Position numbers and translations under genes: made by a program. A stretch of DNA of 64,000 nt from Fictibacillus sp. FJAT-27399 (GTDB lineage: Bacteria > Bacillota > Bacilli > Bacillales > Fictibacillaceae): positions 905,955 to 969,954 of the forward strand of contig NZ_LMVC01000001.1 of assembly GCF_001510655.1 (NCBI RefSeq), given 5' to 3'. The notes under the pieces were generated by a model. That model saw only the letters and a program-made list of their open reading frames with translations, searched no databases and had not been told where the DNA came from. Positions within the stretch are counted from its first letter, which is position 1. Every line of letters starts with the position of its first letter. Shown here in pieces: positions 34,793 through 44,075 of this stretch.

Positions 34793-35751
34793 TAATAGTA
34801 CTCCTTTCCATTACGTAAGATGGCTACACTTTTTTTCAATTCGTTCCATTTTTCCAGCGATATAACTCCAGCTCTTTCTTCCATGGCATTAGCAGCTGCT
34901 GCAGCTGCTGCAGCTCGCAATACTTCGGCTGTTTTTTTACCTTCTATCATTTTTGCAATGAGAGCGGCAATGAGTGTATCTCCGCAGCCAACCGTATTTA
35001 CTGCTTGTAATTTAGGAGGCACCACTTTCCATCTCTCACCATGGATGACGGCAAACAATCCGTTTTCCCCCATCGATACAAAAGGATAAGAGATACCTAG
35101 ATTTTGGCAGTGTATGATCCAATCATAAATATCATCCTCTGACCAAGTTGTTCGGTTTGTCATCTCTATAAGCTCCTGAAAATTCGGCTTGATCATAAAT
35201 GGCTTAGCTTTAATTGCTTCCTTTAAGGACTCACCGCTTGTATCCACGACCGCCTTTACGCCTAAAAGTTGAACTATACCTACCAAATCCTTGTAGGTGT
35301 ATGAAGGCAAACCAGAAGGAAGACTGCCCGAAAAAACAACAAATTCACTTATCTTTGCAAGCTTCTGCAGGCGGCGGCGAAACCCGCCATATTCTTCCTC
35401 TGAAATGACAGGTCCTTTCTCCAATAGTTCTGTTTGGCTCCCTGCCTCTTCCTCCAGTATCGTCATACACAGTCGGGATTCACCTGCTGCAGGTTCAAAA
35501 TCATGTTTCACTGCAGAGAGATCCAGCATGTTACATATGCTCTTTCCGTTAAAGCCCCCAGCAAACCCAGTGGCAATGACAGGAATATGGAAAGCTTTTA
35601 ATACTTTTGCCACATTGATACCCTTGCCTCCCGGTTCTTTGTGACATGTTCCTACCCGGTGTATGTGGCCGGTTCTGAGGCTGGAAAGTTTATAAGTAAT
35701 ATCAATAGCAGCATTTAGGGTAACTGTCGTAACAAATTTCTGATTTGTCAT
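34792..35751 (-). CDS. PfkB-family tagatose-6-phosphate/1-phosphofructokinase (LacC-like)
   Basis: A 319-residue sugar-phosphate kinase. It has TVTLNAAIDITY at the N-terminus, the substrate motif PGGKGINVAKVLKAF near 41, FSGSLPSGLPSYTY near 142, KPNFQEL near 190 and the ATP-site NTVGCGDTLIAALIAKM near 252, whose Asp is the catalytic base. The family phosphorylates tagatose 6-phosphate or fructose 1-phosphate; the neighbouring AgaS- and GatY-like genes favour tagatose. A run of eight alanines near 275, encoded by GCT/GCA repeats (about 34880-34917), is unusually long for this helix. The ATG overlaps the aldolase stop (ATGA). Confidence 0.85.
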   Translation of the reverse strand: MTNQKFVTTVTLNAAIDITYKLSSLRTGHIHRVGTCHKEPGGKGINVAKVLKAFHIPVIATGFAGGFNGKSICNMLDLSAVKHDFEPAAGESRLCMTILEEEAGSQTELLEKGPVISEEEYGGFRRRLQKLAKISEFVVFSGSLPSGLPSYTYKDLVGIVQLLGVKAVVDTSGESLKEAIKAKPFMIKPNFQELIEMTNRTTWSEDDIYDWIIHCQNLGISYPFVSMGENGLFAVIHGERWKVVPPKLQAVNTVGCGDTLIAALIAKMIEGKKTAEVLRAAAAAAAANAMEERAGVISLEKWNELKKSVAILRNGKEYY

Positions 35752-36599
35752 TGTACGGCTTTTGGAATGGGCTTCAGCAGCAATAGTTTTTCTTTCACGA
35801 TGGATTTTACAGCTTCTCTTGATGTCACGAAAACCTTACGCGGATCATTCTGAAGAGGATTTTCATGTAAAAAATGGGACAGCTCTTTAAAAAAAGCCTG
35901 CTTTAACTCTGTTGAGAAATTCACTTTACTTACGCCACAGCCTATCGCCCGTTTTAGGTCTTCATCCGGAACTCCGGACGCTCCATGCATAACGATAGGA
36001 ACTCCGGTTTGTTCCGAGATTTTTTTTACACGGTCAAAATCGAGCCTTGGCGCCTTTTTATACTGACCATGAGCTGTACCAAATGCTGCAGCTAAAAAGT
36101 CAATCTTCGTTCTATACACAAACTCCTCTGCCATGGAAGGGTCTGTATAATATTCCATGTCTTGTGATTCATCGTCTGCCTTTCCGATAGCTCCCAATTC
36201 TGCTTCTACTGGTACATCTACATCGTGGCAAACACTAACTACTTGTTTAACCAAATCGATGTTCTCTTCAAATGGGAGGAGAGAACCATCAATCATTATG
36301 GAATTATAGCCTCCACGCACACATTGATGTACGGTTCTTATGCTTTCTCCATGATCCAGGTGGAGGGATACTGGAACACTGACACCGTCAGCTGCGGTTT
36401 TAACCATGCTTACCATATGATCCATTCCCATATAATAAATGGTTGCAGGTGTGGATTGTAAAATTATCGGTACGTTCAAATCATCAGCAGCTTCAGTAAT
36501 GGCTCGAATCATTTCCAAGTTATGAGCGGGAAATGCTCCGATCGCATAATGGTTTCGATAGGCATCATTCACCATTTCCTTTGAGCTAACTAACGGCAT
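35748..36599 (-). CDS. Class II tagatose-1,6-bisphosphate aldolase (GatY/KbaY-like)
   Basis: A 283-residue zinc-dependent aldolase. The zinc histidines lie in SLHLDHGES near 80, FGTAHGQYK near 179 and VMHGASGVPDEDL near 207. VEAELGAIGKADDE near 131 and the phosphate-binding KVNFSTELKQAF near 229 complete the active site. It splits a ketohexose bisphosphate into DHAP and glyceraldehyde 3-phosphate. With the LacC-like kinase and AgaS-like protein it completes the tagatose route for galactosamine. AAAGGAGGATACC precedes the ATG, which overlaps the end of the DHDPS-family gene by 14 bases. Confidence 0.85.
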   Translation of the reverse strand: MPLVSSKEMVNDAYRNHYAIGAFPAHNLEMIRAITEAADDLNVPIILQSTPATIYYMGMDHMVSMVKTAADGVSVPVSLHLDHGESIRTVHQCVRGGYNSIMIDGSLLPFEENIDLVKQVVSVCHDVDVPVEAELGAIGKADDESQDMEYYTDPSMAEEFVYRTKIDFLAAAFGTAHGQYKKAPRLDFDRVKKISEQTGVPIVMHGASGVPDEDLKRAIGCGVSKVNFSTELKQAFFKELSHFLHENPLQNDPRKVFVTSREAVKSIVKEKLLLLKPIPKAVQ

Positions 36600-37686
36600 T
36601 GGTATCCTCCTTTACATCATTGATTTTCCTTTTAAAGCGGTTCTTTTTCACAAAATCATCGTCATTTAAGTGGGGATATTGATGATAGAGCCGATTAATT
36701 TCCTCCATTTGTCCCGGTGATAGATCTTCCTTTTGATTTAAACACCATCTTCCTTCCAGCATTCCTTGCCTTCGAAGTATTTCATGGATGCCAGGAATAC
36801 ATCCAGAAAACTGATGGGCAGCATCAAAAATTACAGCATTAGCATCCGTTATTTCTATATTCCGTTGCAATAAGTCATCATAACTTACTGCGTTCGGAGC
36901 ATTCTGCAGCCTTTTTTTTATGTCCTCCAATAGTTCCACTGCTTTCTTGGTCCAGACTGCCCAATGGCCAAGCAGTCCTCCGACAATTCTTTTCTCAACC
37001 AATCGGCCATCGATAACAAAACGGTAAGGTGTGAGTAAATCAGCTACAATATTGTCGTCATTCCCCGTGTAAAGTGCTATTTCCTCTGTTCTTCCTGATT
37101 CACAGACTGCTCTTACAACGTCTATTGTTTGATAACGATTGAACGGAGCAATCTTGATTGCCATCACATTTGATAGGTTCGCTATTCTTTTCCAGAACTC
37201 ATAACTTAGGATTCTCCCGCCAACAGAAGGCTGCAAATAAAAACCAAAGACCGGAATAATGGAAGAGATGGCTTCCATTCGTTCAAAAAGCTGTTGTTCT
37301 GTCCATTCAGACAGCCCACCCATGCTGACCAAACCTAAATCGTAGCCAAGCTCTCTTGCCAGCCTTGCCTCTTTTAACGCTTGATCTGTTGGTCCGCAAA
37401 TTCCTGCAACCATAACAAACGGCCTGTTAAGGCTTGCGCCAGCTGCTTCCTCTATCGCTAATCTCAAGACCTCTTCAAACATTTTTGGCTGATCGCGAAT
37501 TTCAAACTGGGTGGTATGCACTCCTACTGCAAGACCACCGGCACCTGATGCAATGTAATACCTTGTTAAACTTTTTTGGCGTTCTCTATCCAGTTGCCGT
37601 GAAGAAGTAAGGGCTAAAGGGTGGGCGGGTATTACCATACCCGATAAAAGAGCTTTATGCTTTTCTGGGCAAAGCTGTGCATTCAT
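36586..37686 (-). CDS. Dihydrodipicolinate synthase-family lyase
   Basis: A 366-residue protein with a DHDPS-like (beta/alpha)8 barrel. It shows GMVIPAHPLALTSSRQLDRE at the front, YYIASGAGGLAVGVHTTQF near 43, VMVAGICGPTDQA near 92, FGFYLQPSVGGRILSYEFW near 148 and VMAIKIAPFNRYQTID near 173. The lysine in AIKIAP is where the Schiff-base lysine is expected. The product is longer than DapA (about 290) because of a C-terminal extension of about 70 residues. It directly follows the epimerase-like gene, with the ATG next to its stop. The substrate is unknown; a 2-keto-3-deoxy-type sugar acid is possible. Confidence 0.75.
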   Translation of the reverse strand: MNAQLCPEKHKALLSGMVIPAHPLALTSSRQLDRERQKSLTRYYIASGAGGLAVGVHTTQFEIRDQPKMFEEVLRLAIEEAAGASLNRPFVMVAGICGPTDQALKEARLARELGYDLGLVSMGGLSEWTEQQLFERMEAISSIIPVFGFYLQPSVGGRILSYEFWKRIANLSNVMAIKIAPFNRYQTIDVVRAVCESGRTEEIALYTGNDDNIVADLLTPYRFVIDGRLVEKRIVGGLLGHWAVWTKKAVELLEDIKKRLQNAPNAVSYDDLLQRNIEITDANAVIFDAAHQFSGCIPGIHEILRRQGMLEGRWCLNQKEDLSPGQMEEINRLYHQYPHLNDDDFVKKNRFKRKINDVKEDTNAVS

Positions 37687-38703
37687 TTAAAAAGCTCCTT
37701 CCCGTTGCTGAAAATGAGTCGGCTTGTTAATCATTATTCCGTCTTTTTCGACCCACCGGGCAACCCATTCAATCATCTGCTGAAGCGGCACATTGGGATA
37801 ACCCAATAATTGATGAGCTTTTGATGCATTGCTTAATAACGCTGTTTCTTTTTCTTCATTTAGAAAAACGGGTTCCTTTTGCAGCAGATTTCCAAACTGT
37901 CTGGCAAGCCCGCGGATAGAGATGGTTTCTGGACCTGTTACATTTATAATCAATGGCGAAGAGTCTGCCAATCTTAAACTTCGGATGGCCATTTCGTTGG
38001 CGTCTCCCTGCCATATGACATTTACATGCCCCATATTTAAATCAATGGGTTTTCTTTCTTTTACTTGCCTTGCCACATCCAGCAGCACACCATACCGTAA
38101 ATCAATGGCATAATTTAATCGGAAATGGACGATTTTGATTTGATGCAGGTGAGCAAAATATTCAAAAATACGTTCTCTCCCCAAGCAGGATTGAGCGTAT
38201 TCCCCTATTGGGCCAGTTGGATGGGTTTCTGTGGCTCCACCTTTTGATACAGGTGTCAAGGGATATACATTTCCAGACGAGAAATTGACAATATTTGCTC
38301 CTTTAAATTTTTGGGCCACACATGCTGGCAAGTAAGTATTCATAGCCCATGTATAGGCCTCATTGCCGACCGTTCCAAATTTAAATCCAGCCATATGGAT
38401 AACATTTTCAGCTTCTGGGAGTTGATTCAGCTGATGAGGATCCAATAAATCCGCAGCGATAGTTTCTACTCCTTCTTGCTCTAATTCTATTCGGGCTGGG
38501 TGGTTGCTGAAGCGGGATACAGCAATGATTCTTTTTGAGAGCCCCGCTTTATCTGCAGCCCTTCTTGCCATCTTTGCCAAAGTTGGCCCCATTTTCCCGC
38601 CTGCCCCAAGAATGATAATGTTACCGGAAATGCTTCTTATATCTTCAATTAATCTTGGTGATGGTTCCGAAAGCTTGTTTTCTAATTCCGCTATTGTATT
38701 CAT
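37687..38703 (-). CDS. Extended-SDR NAD(P)-dependent epimerase/dehydratase-like protein, catalytic Lys replaced
   Basis: About 338 residues. The Rossmann motif IIILGAGGKMGPTLAKMA lies near 28-45 and VIHMAGFKFG near 107. NFSSGNVYPLT near 143 carries the Ser region. The expected Tyr-x3-Lys reads EYAQSCLGRERIFEYF, so Tyr is kept but Lys is Cys. The protein is the first gene of the leftward operon down to the ROK kinase. The start is uncertain: ATG 38703 is far from AAGGAG, and TTG 38715 is very close to it. A 21-bp AGAC-box lies just upstream at 38728. Function unknown; the altered triad argues against a standard sugar epimerase. Confidence 0.72.
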   Translation of the reverse strand: MNTIAELENKLSEPSPRLIEDIRSISGNIIILGAGGKMGPTLAKMARRAADKAGLSKRIIAVSRFSNHPARIELEQEGVETIAADLLDPHQLNQLPEAENVIHMAGFKFGTVGNEAYTWAMNTYLPACVAQKFKGANIVNFSSGNVYPLTPVSKGGATETHPTGPIGEYAQSCLGRERIFEYFAHLHQIKIVHFRLNYAIDLRYGVLLDVARQVKERKPIDLNMGHVNVIWQGDANEMAIRSLRLADSSPLIINVTGPETISIRGLARQFGNLLQKEPVFLNEEKETALLSNASKAHQLLGYPNVPLQQMIEWVARWVEKDGIMINKPTHFQQREGAF

Positions 38704-38727
38704 AGTCTCTATCAACTCTCCTTTTTA

Positions 38728-38748
38728 AGACAAGTCTTTTTAGTGTCT
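38728..38748 (-). promoter_or_regulatory. AGAC-box, site A
   Basis: On the minus strand: AGAC-N7-AGAC-TT-GTCT, identical in layout to the boxes at 44143, 51248 and 53887. It lies 25 bases before ATG 38703 and points at the epimerase-led operon. A clean promoter with the box at -35 is not apparent here. A possible TTGTCA/TATAAA pair (38781 to 38755, spacer 15) would put the box at the transcription start. Confidence 0.75.
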
Positions 38749-38769
38749 CTAATTTTTATAACCCGTTCC

Positions 38770-40875
38770 TTACGTTGACAATAAACAAATGTCAACGACT
38801 TCATATTCTTTAATTGTGGGCAGTTGGATCGTTGCCCATCCTCCGTGCTGGACAAAGTCTGGGCTTTTTTTGCTTCGTAAAAATGTAATAGAATCAATCT
38901 CTTTTGGTAATCGGATGTTTATCGTCAAATCTGATAAAGGCAGTACTTCAGTAATCGGTCTCGTCATCGAAGCAGTGTAATTGATTACATGAATAAGAAT
39001 GCGGTTCTCCCCTTGATTTCTCAAGGATACATGAATGGATTCTGTATTTTGTACAGTACCGACGTAGATTGGAATTTCCACAAGTGACTTCACCGCATTC
39101 TCCATTAGCTTCCTGTATTCCGGAAGAGCAAACGCTTCATAAAATTTGCCTACATTTCCGGCAAAGTAAATACTTTCTCCCAATCCATAGCCATTTTTAA
39201 CGATATAGGGGTGCGATGTCTTTCGGGGAAGCTCACAATATCTCGAGATCTGTTTTTCCCGGTAGAACATCACGCTTTCTGCACCATGATTGCTAGCAAC
39301 TTCAGTTCCTAACCGTGCAGCTGGAATTAACTGCTGGTCAATGGATGTAAGCAAATCATGACGTGAATCACATTCAATATGATCGTATTGGCAGTGGCGA
39401 ATAGCACGTAACGTTATGCCAAACACTTCCGCTAACAAAGGCTGATTCCTTTTCTGCCCATCTTCCTGATAAAGAGAAGTATCAAATGATCCTATGATCT
39501 TCCCTCCTCTATTAACATAAGCTTTGATACGGTTGGCCTCTTCCTCGTTCATGACACTCACATTGGGCAAAATTAAAAGTTCATACTTTGCAAATGAACC
39601 ATCTGTTATTGATGCATTGTCTACAATATCAAACGGTATCCTGCTTCTTGATAAAACATCATACCACCCCATAAAGGATCCTCGGGCATCGCTCTTGTCA
39701 GGATCTTTCAATTTGTCCTGGCCAGCTGTAAAATCGGTTTCTTCTGCGGAAGATTGATAAAAATTGGCGGTATCATAAGACCACATTAAAGCAACAGATG
39801 CCATTGATTTTGTATCGGTATAACACCCTTCATTCTCTTCAAGAAAGGTATTGATTTCCCTCACCGTTTGCATTCTTTGGTCAAGATTATTGTCATTGTA
39901 AACTCCATACCAAGTGTTGGCACCGTGAGATACAGCCATTGCATGTGTCAGCCATGTTTCAGCTGCCGATAATAAATAACGGGACCAGGGGGCAAGCCGG
40001 CCTGCAATCGCTACACAATAAGGTTTGCCAGCAGACTGGGTTTCAAGCAGTTGAGCTGTGGCGGCAGGTTTCCAGATCGGGACCTGTCTCAGATCATCAC
40101 TTAAAAATCCTCCTTCGGCTAAGAGCATATCTTGATGTTCAACGGTAAGCCGGTTATCCCGGCTGCAATAAATGGTTGGGACCAGTTGAGGACTGTTCAT
40201 GTAAATCATGGCATCCGGTTTTTTGCTTTTTAATAGCCGGCTTGCTGTCTTCATAAAAAGGGCAATGGACTCCCTTTTAAAACGAAATAAATCCTTTCTT
40301 TCTTGAGGCGTTGCTTTTTCCCACACAGGAAGTTCATAATGAAAAGCCTTTTGGAAATCATGTTTACAGCTTCTACAATAGCATCCTTCAATACGAAAAA
40401 AGGGACCATCCAGGAAAATCCCTTTTATTTTATAAGCTGCCAGATTTCTTATGACTTGAAAGGCGTACTCGCGAAAAGGGGAATTTATGCAAGAATATGC
40501 CCCAGATCCGTAAGCACTTGGTATGGGCTGGCCATCCGAATAAACCTGCTGATAGTCAGGATGCTGCACAGCAAGCGAGGATGAAAGCCAATGAACATTG
40601 AAGTATACAATAGGGTTAATTTCCAGCTTGTCATACTCGGCCTCTATTTGTTCTAAAATATTTTTTCTTACTTCTACAGCGCAATCAGATGGATAGAACG
40701 TTATTCCGGACTCTCCTTCGGCAATATCATGTACTTCTACGTGTTCACAATTAAAGCCCAGGCTTTTTCGAATGAGAAACTGCTCTTGAAGGTCAAGCCT
40801 TTCATAAACTTCAGGCCCGGGTGGAATAAAATCCACAATCCTCAGCGGCTTTTGTTTCCATGTTAATGTTTTCAT
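38770..40875 (-). CDS. Glycoside hydrolase-like protein, GHL6/beta-galactosidase-trimerisation architecture
   Basis: A 701-residue cytoplasmic protein. The first 330 residues form a TIM-barrel like the hypothetical glycosyl hydrolase 6 family (NPIVYFNVHWLSSSLAVQHP, INSPFREYAFQVIRNLAAYKIKGIFLDGPFFR, the cysteine-rich GCYCRSCKHDF). A GATase-like trimerisation domain of the GH42 type follows at about 365-560 (YELLILPNVSVMNEEEANRI, GKIIGSFDTSLY). A small beta domain ends it. The ECR-like CYCRSC motif could bind a metal. It is the last gene after the ABC importer at 40892-44037, so it likely attacks the imported glycan. The bond specificity is unknown. Confidence 0.72.
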   Translation of the reverse strand: MKTLTWKQKPLRIVDFIPPGPEVYERLDLQEQFLIRKSLGFNCEHVEVHDIAEGESGITFYPSDCAVEVRKNILEQIEAEYDKLEINPIVYFNVHWLSSSLAVQHPDYQQVYSDGQPIPSAYGSGAYSCINSPFREYAFQVIRNLAAYKIKGIFLDGPFFRIEGCYCRSCKHDFQKAFHYELPVWEKATPQERKDLFRFKRESIALFMKTASRLLKSKKPDAMIYMNSPQLVPTIYCSRDNRLTVEHQDMLLAEGGFLSDDLRQVPIWKPAATAQLLETQSAGKPYCVAIAGRLAPWSRYLLSAAETWLTHAMAVSHGANTWYGVYNDNNLDQRMQTVREINTFLEENEGCYTDTKSMASVALMWSYDTANFYQSSAEETDFTAGQDKLKDPDKSDARGSFMGWYDVLSRSRIPFDIVDNASITDGSFAKYELLILPNVSVMNEEEANRIKAYVNRGGKIIGSFDTSLYQEDGQKRNQPLLAEVFGITLRAIRHCQYDHIECDSRHDLLTSIDQQLIPAARLGTEVASNHGAESVMFYREKQISRYCELPRKTSHPYIVKNGYGLGESIYFAGNVGKFYEAFALPEYRKLMENAVKSLVEIPIYVGTVQNTESIHVSLRNQGENRILIHVINYTASMTRPITEVLPLSDLTINIRLPKEIDSITFLRSKKSPDFVQHGGWATIQLPTIKEYEVVDICLLST

Positions 40876-40891
40876 AGGTTACCAATGCTCC

Positions 40892-41737
40892 TTAGCCTTT
40901 AATCGATCCTTGCAGCCCGCTTACAAAATGACGCTGCATGGCAATGTAAAAAATAATAACGGGAACAAGGGAAATAACAACTCCAGCAGCCATTGTTTTT
41001 ACATCCGTACCAAACGTTCCGGATAAGTAAGCAAGCCCTAAAGAAATCGGGAACAAACTGTCATCTTTTAATATGATGAGCGGCCACATGAATGAATTCC
41101 AAACAGAAATAAATGCAAAAACACTTAAAGCGGCAAGCGTTGGCCTTGTTAATGGCAGTATGATACTCCACCACACACGAAAAGGACCACAGCCATCAAT
41201 AATCGCTGCTTCCTCAATTTCTTTGGGAATGGCCAAATAGGCCTGCCTCATTAAAAAGATAGAAAAACCTCCTACTAGACCTGGTAAAATAAGTCCCCAC
41301 CATGAATCTACCAATCCCAGCTTTTCCACAATGATATACAAGGGTACCAATTTCCCTTCTTCAGGGAGAAACATCGTTGCAATAATGGCATAAAAGATAA
41401 AATTTCTTCCCGGAAAATTCATTCGGGCCAAAGGATAGGCTGTTAACGCCGTTAAAAAAATGTGGGCAGGAACCATGATGATGATTAATAGAAATGAATT
41501 TAACAGATAACGCGGAAAAGGAATAGCCGTCCACGCTTCAATAAAATGGTCAAAAACAGCGGGTTTTGGAATAAAACTTGGCGGAAAACTGAAAACATCC
41601 TGGCTGTTCGACTTGAATGCAGTAGATAAAAGCCATAAAAATGGTCCTATGAAGATGCAGGCTACCCCAATTAACAGCAAATACAAGAGAGCAAGTTTAC
41701 TAACTTTCTTCCAATTTGTTTTTTGTCTATTCATCAT
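40892..41737 (-). CDS. Carbohydrate ABC transporter permease (MalG type), second importer
   Basis: A 281-residue permease with six helices. The EAA loop EIEEAAIIDGCGPFRVWWSIILPLTRPTL lies near 180-208 and YFP-like FSFPPSFIPKP near 50. ATG 41737 overlaps the stop of the MalF-type gene (ATGATGA); the reading frame is open further upstream, but that part lies inside the partner gene. Like the first importer in this window it lacks an ATPase gene and would rely on a shared one. It is probably induced with the rest of the unit from the AGAC-box promoter at 44120-44148. Confidence 0.92.
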   Translation of the reverse strand: MMNRQKTNWKKVSKLALLYLLLIGVACIFIGPFLWLLSTAFKSNSQDVFSFPPSFIPKPAVFDHFIEAWTAIPFPRYLLNSFLLIIIMVPAHIFLTALTAYPLARMNFPGRNFIFYAIIATMFLPEEGKLVPLYIIVEKLGLVDSWWGLILPGLVGGFSIFLMRQAYLAIPKEIEEAAIIDGCGPFRVWWSIILPLTRPTLAALSVFAFISVWNSFMWPLIILKDDSLFPISLGLAYLSGTFGTDVKTMAAGVVISLVPVIIFYIAMQRHFVSGLQGSIKG

Positions 41738-42669
41738 TGTATGGATTGACCCCCTCTTGAAAGCTTGTAATTGATGATGGTCAGGACCATAAGGATCAGC
41801 CACAATACCATTCCCATAGCAGTAGCGTAGCCCATATCAAATTCAACAAACGCTTTTTGATAGATATAAAGCGGTAGAGACATTGTACTGTCCAGCGGGC
41901 CTCCACCTGTCATTACGTAGATGCTCGTAAACATTTGAACCGTTCCGAGTGTGGCCATAACAACTGTGACAGCAAAAACAGGCCGCAGCTGGGGCAAGTA
42001 TACATGCCAAAGAATTCGGATTTTTGAAGCCCCGTCAATTTTTGCCGCTTCGATCAACTCCTTGGAAACCGTCTGCAAGCCAGCTAAATAAATCAGCATA
42101 TAAAAGCCCGCCGCCTTCCAAGCTTCCAGCATAGAAACCGCCGGAAGTGCTGTATTTTTATTCAACAGCCAATTTATGTCTGCATGATCCCATCCTATTC
42201 CATGAAGGGCTGCATTAATTAAACCGGTTGGATGATATAAATATTTCCACACGATGGCTACAGCCACCATCGCTGTTACAACAGGGAGATAATAAATAAC
42301 ACGGAAGAGAGTGATTCCTTTAATCGAACGGTTTACAAGTATGGCCAAAAATAAAGGGAGGATGACCAGCATAGGGACGGTTATAACAAAGTATTTCATG
42401 GAGTTGCCCAGTGCAATCCAAAATTTTTCGTCCTCCATCATCATTTGGTAGTTTTTAAGCCCCGTCCATTCAGCAGGAGATAAAATATGATATTCGGTAA
42501 AAGAATAATAGAAAGCGTTCAGAGTCGGAACATATTCAAAAACGAGGAGGAGCACAATTGCCGGCAGCAGGAATACATAAGGAACATAGTTGAATTTTTT
42601 CTTTTTCTTTTGTTTAACGGAAGCTTTGACCGTTTGGTGGATATTTGTTTCTACTTGGTGGACGGCCAT
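41734..42669 (-). CDS. Carbohydrate ABC transporter permease (MalF type), second importer
   Basis: About 311 residues. A cytoplasmic lysine-rich N-terminus (KQKKKKKFNYVPYVFLLP) precedes six helices. The EAA motif ELIEAAKIDGASKIRILWHVYLPQLRP lies near 200-228 and GGPLDSTMSLPLYIYQKAFVEFDMGYA near the end. I chose ATG 42669 because AAAGGAGTGG stands four bases before it; the upstream in-frame start at 42690 precedes that site. It forms the membrane pore with the MalG-type subunit for the sugar bound by the lipoprotein at 42742. Confidence 0.92.
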   Translation of the reverse strand: MAVHQVETNIHQTVKASVKQKKKKKFNYVPYVFLLPAIVLLLVFEYVPTLNAFYYSFTEYHILSPAEWTGLKNYQMMMEDEKFWIALGNSMKYFVITVPMLVILPLFLAILVNRSIKGITLFRVIYYLPVVTAMVAVAIVWKYLYHPTGLINAALHGIGWDHADINWLLNKNTALPAVSMLEAWKAAGFYMLIYLAGLQTVSKELIEAAKIDGASKIRILWHVYLPQLRPVFAVTVVMATLGTVQMFTSIYVMTGGGPLDSTMSLPLYIYQKAFVEFDMGYATAMGMVLWLILMVLTIINYKLSRGGQSIQ

Positions 42670-42741
42670 TTTACCACTCCTTTCAATCAAACAGTAGCAG
42701 CGGACGGGAAACCCTCCGCTGCTCTTTTTAAGTACTAAACG

Positions 42742-44037
42742 TTATTGGTTCTTTAGTGCTTGATTCCAATAGTCTACCGATTTATCCAGTGCTTCTTTTG
42801 CCGATTGTTCACCCATCAAGGCAGCACGGATTTGTTCAGTAAAATAGTCTCTTAACTTTTCCTCATCTTTGATCCCTAAAATATTAACCTTTAAATGCGG
42901 AGCTGTTTCCACCATAATTTTCCTTGCTTCATCATGAATGGTCTTCCCCTTTGATTCTTTAAAAAACGGGTCTTCCAATGTTTCAGTAGTCGATGGGAAT
43001 ATAGGAACAAGTTTGGCAAAATCCAATTGATTCTTTGCGTTAGTAACAAAAAGAGCAAACTTAGCGGCTTCTTTTGGATGCTCTGATTTCTTTGGTACGA
43101 CAAAGGTTTGAATGGCTTTAACAGCTACGGTTCCATCTCCTCCGGTTACAGGTTTTGTCACTTTAATCTTCTTAATTTCATTAGGAGCATTTTTTTCCAG
43201 ATTGAGTAAGGTGGCTGCTACGGACTGCCCAGCCTGTGCCTGCTGCTTATTTTCATAGGTTTGCTGAAGCTGACGGTCATCCTTCGTTACCGCCCCGGGA
43301 GCAATTGCTCCATTCTTGTAGCCGTCTACAAACATTTGTACAAATTTCACGTGTTCGTCTGAATTAAATACCGCTTTTGTATGATCATCATTAAGGATGG
43401 GAAGCCCTTGGCTCACAAAAACTTCAATACCTGGCAAGTCATTGGAACCAAATACTTTTGGGAGTTTCTTATGAATCATTTTTCCGTTTTCCAAGCTTTC
43501 TTCCCATGTTTTTGGTGGATTGTTGGGATCTAATCCTGCCATTTTATACACTTCTGTATTAATGGTGCCAATTGGAGGTCCGCCATAGTACCACGGAAGC
43601 CCTTGAAGTTCATCCTGGAATGTTAAGCTGTCAATCAATCCAGGAATATACGCATTCAATTCATCTTTGGAGATAAGTTTATTAAGCGGGGACAGAACAT
43701 TGTACTGCTGAATCATGGAGATATCACTGCTGGCCAGATTGACCACATCCGGCACTTTCCTGCTTTGTAAGGATGTCAAAAACTTTTTGGATGCATCGGC
43801 ACCCGGAACATCTACCCATTTAATCTTGATATTCGGATTGGCCTTCTCGTAATCATTGATCATACCCTGAATATAATCATTAAAATTCTTCTTTAAATTA
43901 ATCGTCCAAAATTCAAGTTCCACCTTTTCTCCGTTTTTGCTGTCACTTGATGCTTTTTCCTCGTTTGAACAAGCTAACAAGGGAATAAATGCAAGTAGAA
44001 AGACCAAAAATAGAAACGCCAGTTTTTTCCTTTTCAC
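42742..44037 (-). CDS. Sugar-binding lipoprotein, second importer
   Basis: A 431-residue solute-binding protein. The signal peptide MKRKKLAFLFLVFLLAFIP ends in the lipobox LLAC (Cys 23). The mature protein has ELEFWTINLKKNFNDYIQ, IKWVDVPGADASKKFLTSL, LQGLPWYYGGPPIGTIN and the C-terminal VDYWNQALKN, all of the MalE/UgpB type. The start is GTG 44037. A strong TTGTCT-N17-TATAAT promoter lies upstream at 44148 to 44120. Its -35 is part of an AGAC-box, and a perfect 10-bp inverted repeat follows in the leader. Ligand probably an amino-sugar oligosaccharide, inferred from the neighbouring GH20 and aga/nag genes. Confidence 0.92.
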   Translation of the reverse strand: MKRKKLAFLFLVFLLAFIPLLACSNEEKASSDSKNGEKVELEFWTINLKKNFNDYIQGMINDYEKANPNIKIKWVDVPGADASKKFLTSLQSRKVPDVVNLASSDISMIQQYNVLSPLNKLISKDELNAYIPGLIDSLTFQDELQGLPWYYGGPPIGTINTEVYKMAGLDPNNPPKTWEESLENGKMIHKKLPKVFGSNDLPGIEVFVSQGLPILNDDHTKAVFNSDEHVKFVQMFVDGYKNGAIAPGAVTKDDRQLQQTYENKQQAQAGQSVAATLLNLEKNAPNEIKKIKVTKPVTGGDGTVAVKAIQTFVVPKKSEHPKEAAKFALFVTNAKNQLDFAKLVPIFPSTTETLEDPFFKESKGKTIHDEARKIMVETAPHLKVNILGIKDEEKLRDYFTEQIRAALMGEQSAKEALDKSVDYWNQALKNQ

Positions 44038-44075
44038 GTAAGCCCCTCCCCAACCATCAAATTTGATTTAACCAG

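Noticed and set aside
38774-38796. GTTGACA-N9-TGTCAAC inverted repeat at the 3-prime end of the GHL6-like gene as a terminator
   Set aside because: No T run follows on the minus strand and the stem is mostly inside the coding end; it more likely overlaps a weak promoter.
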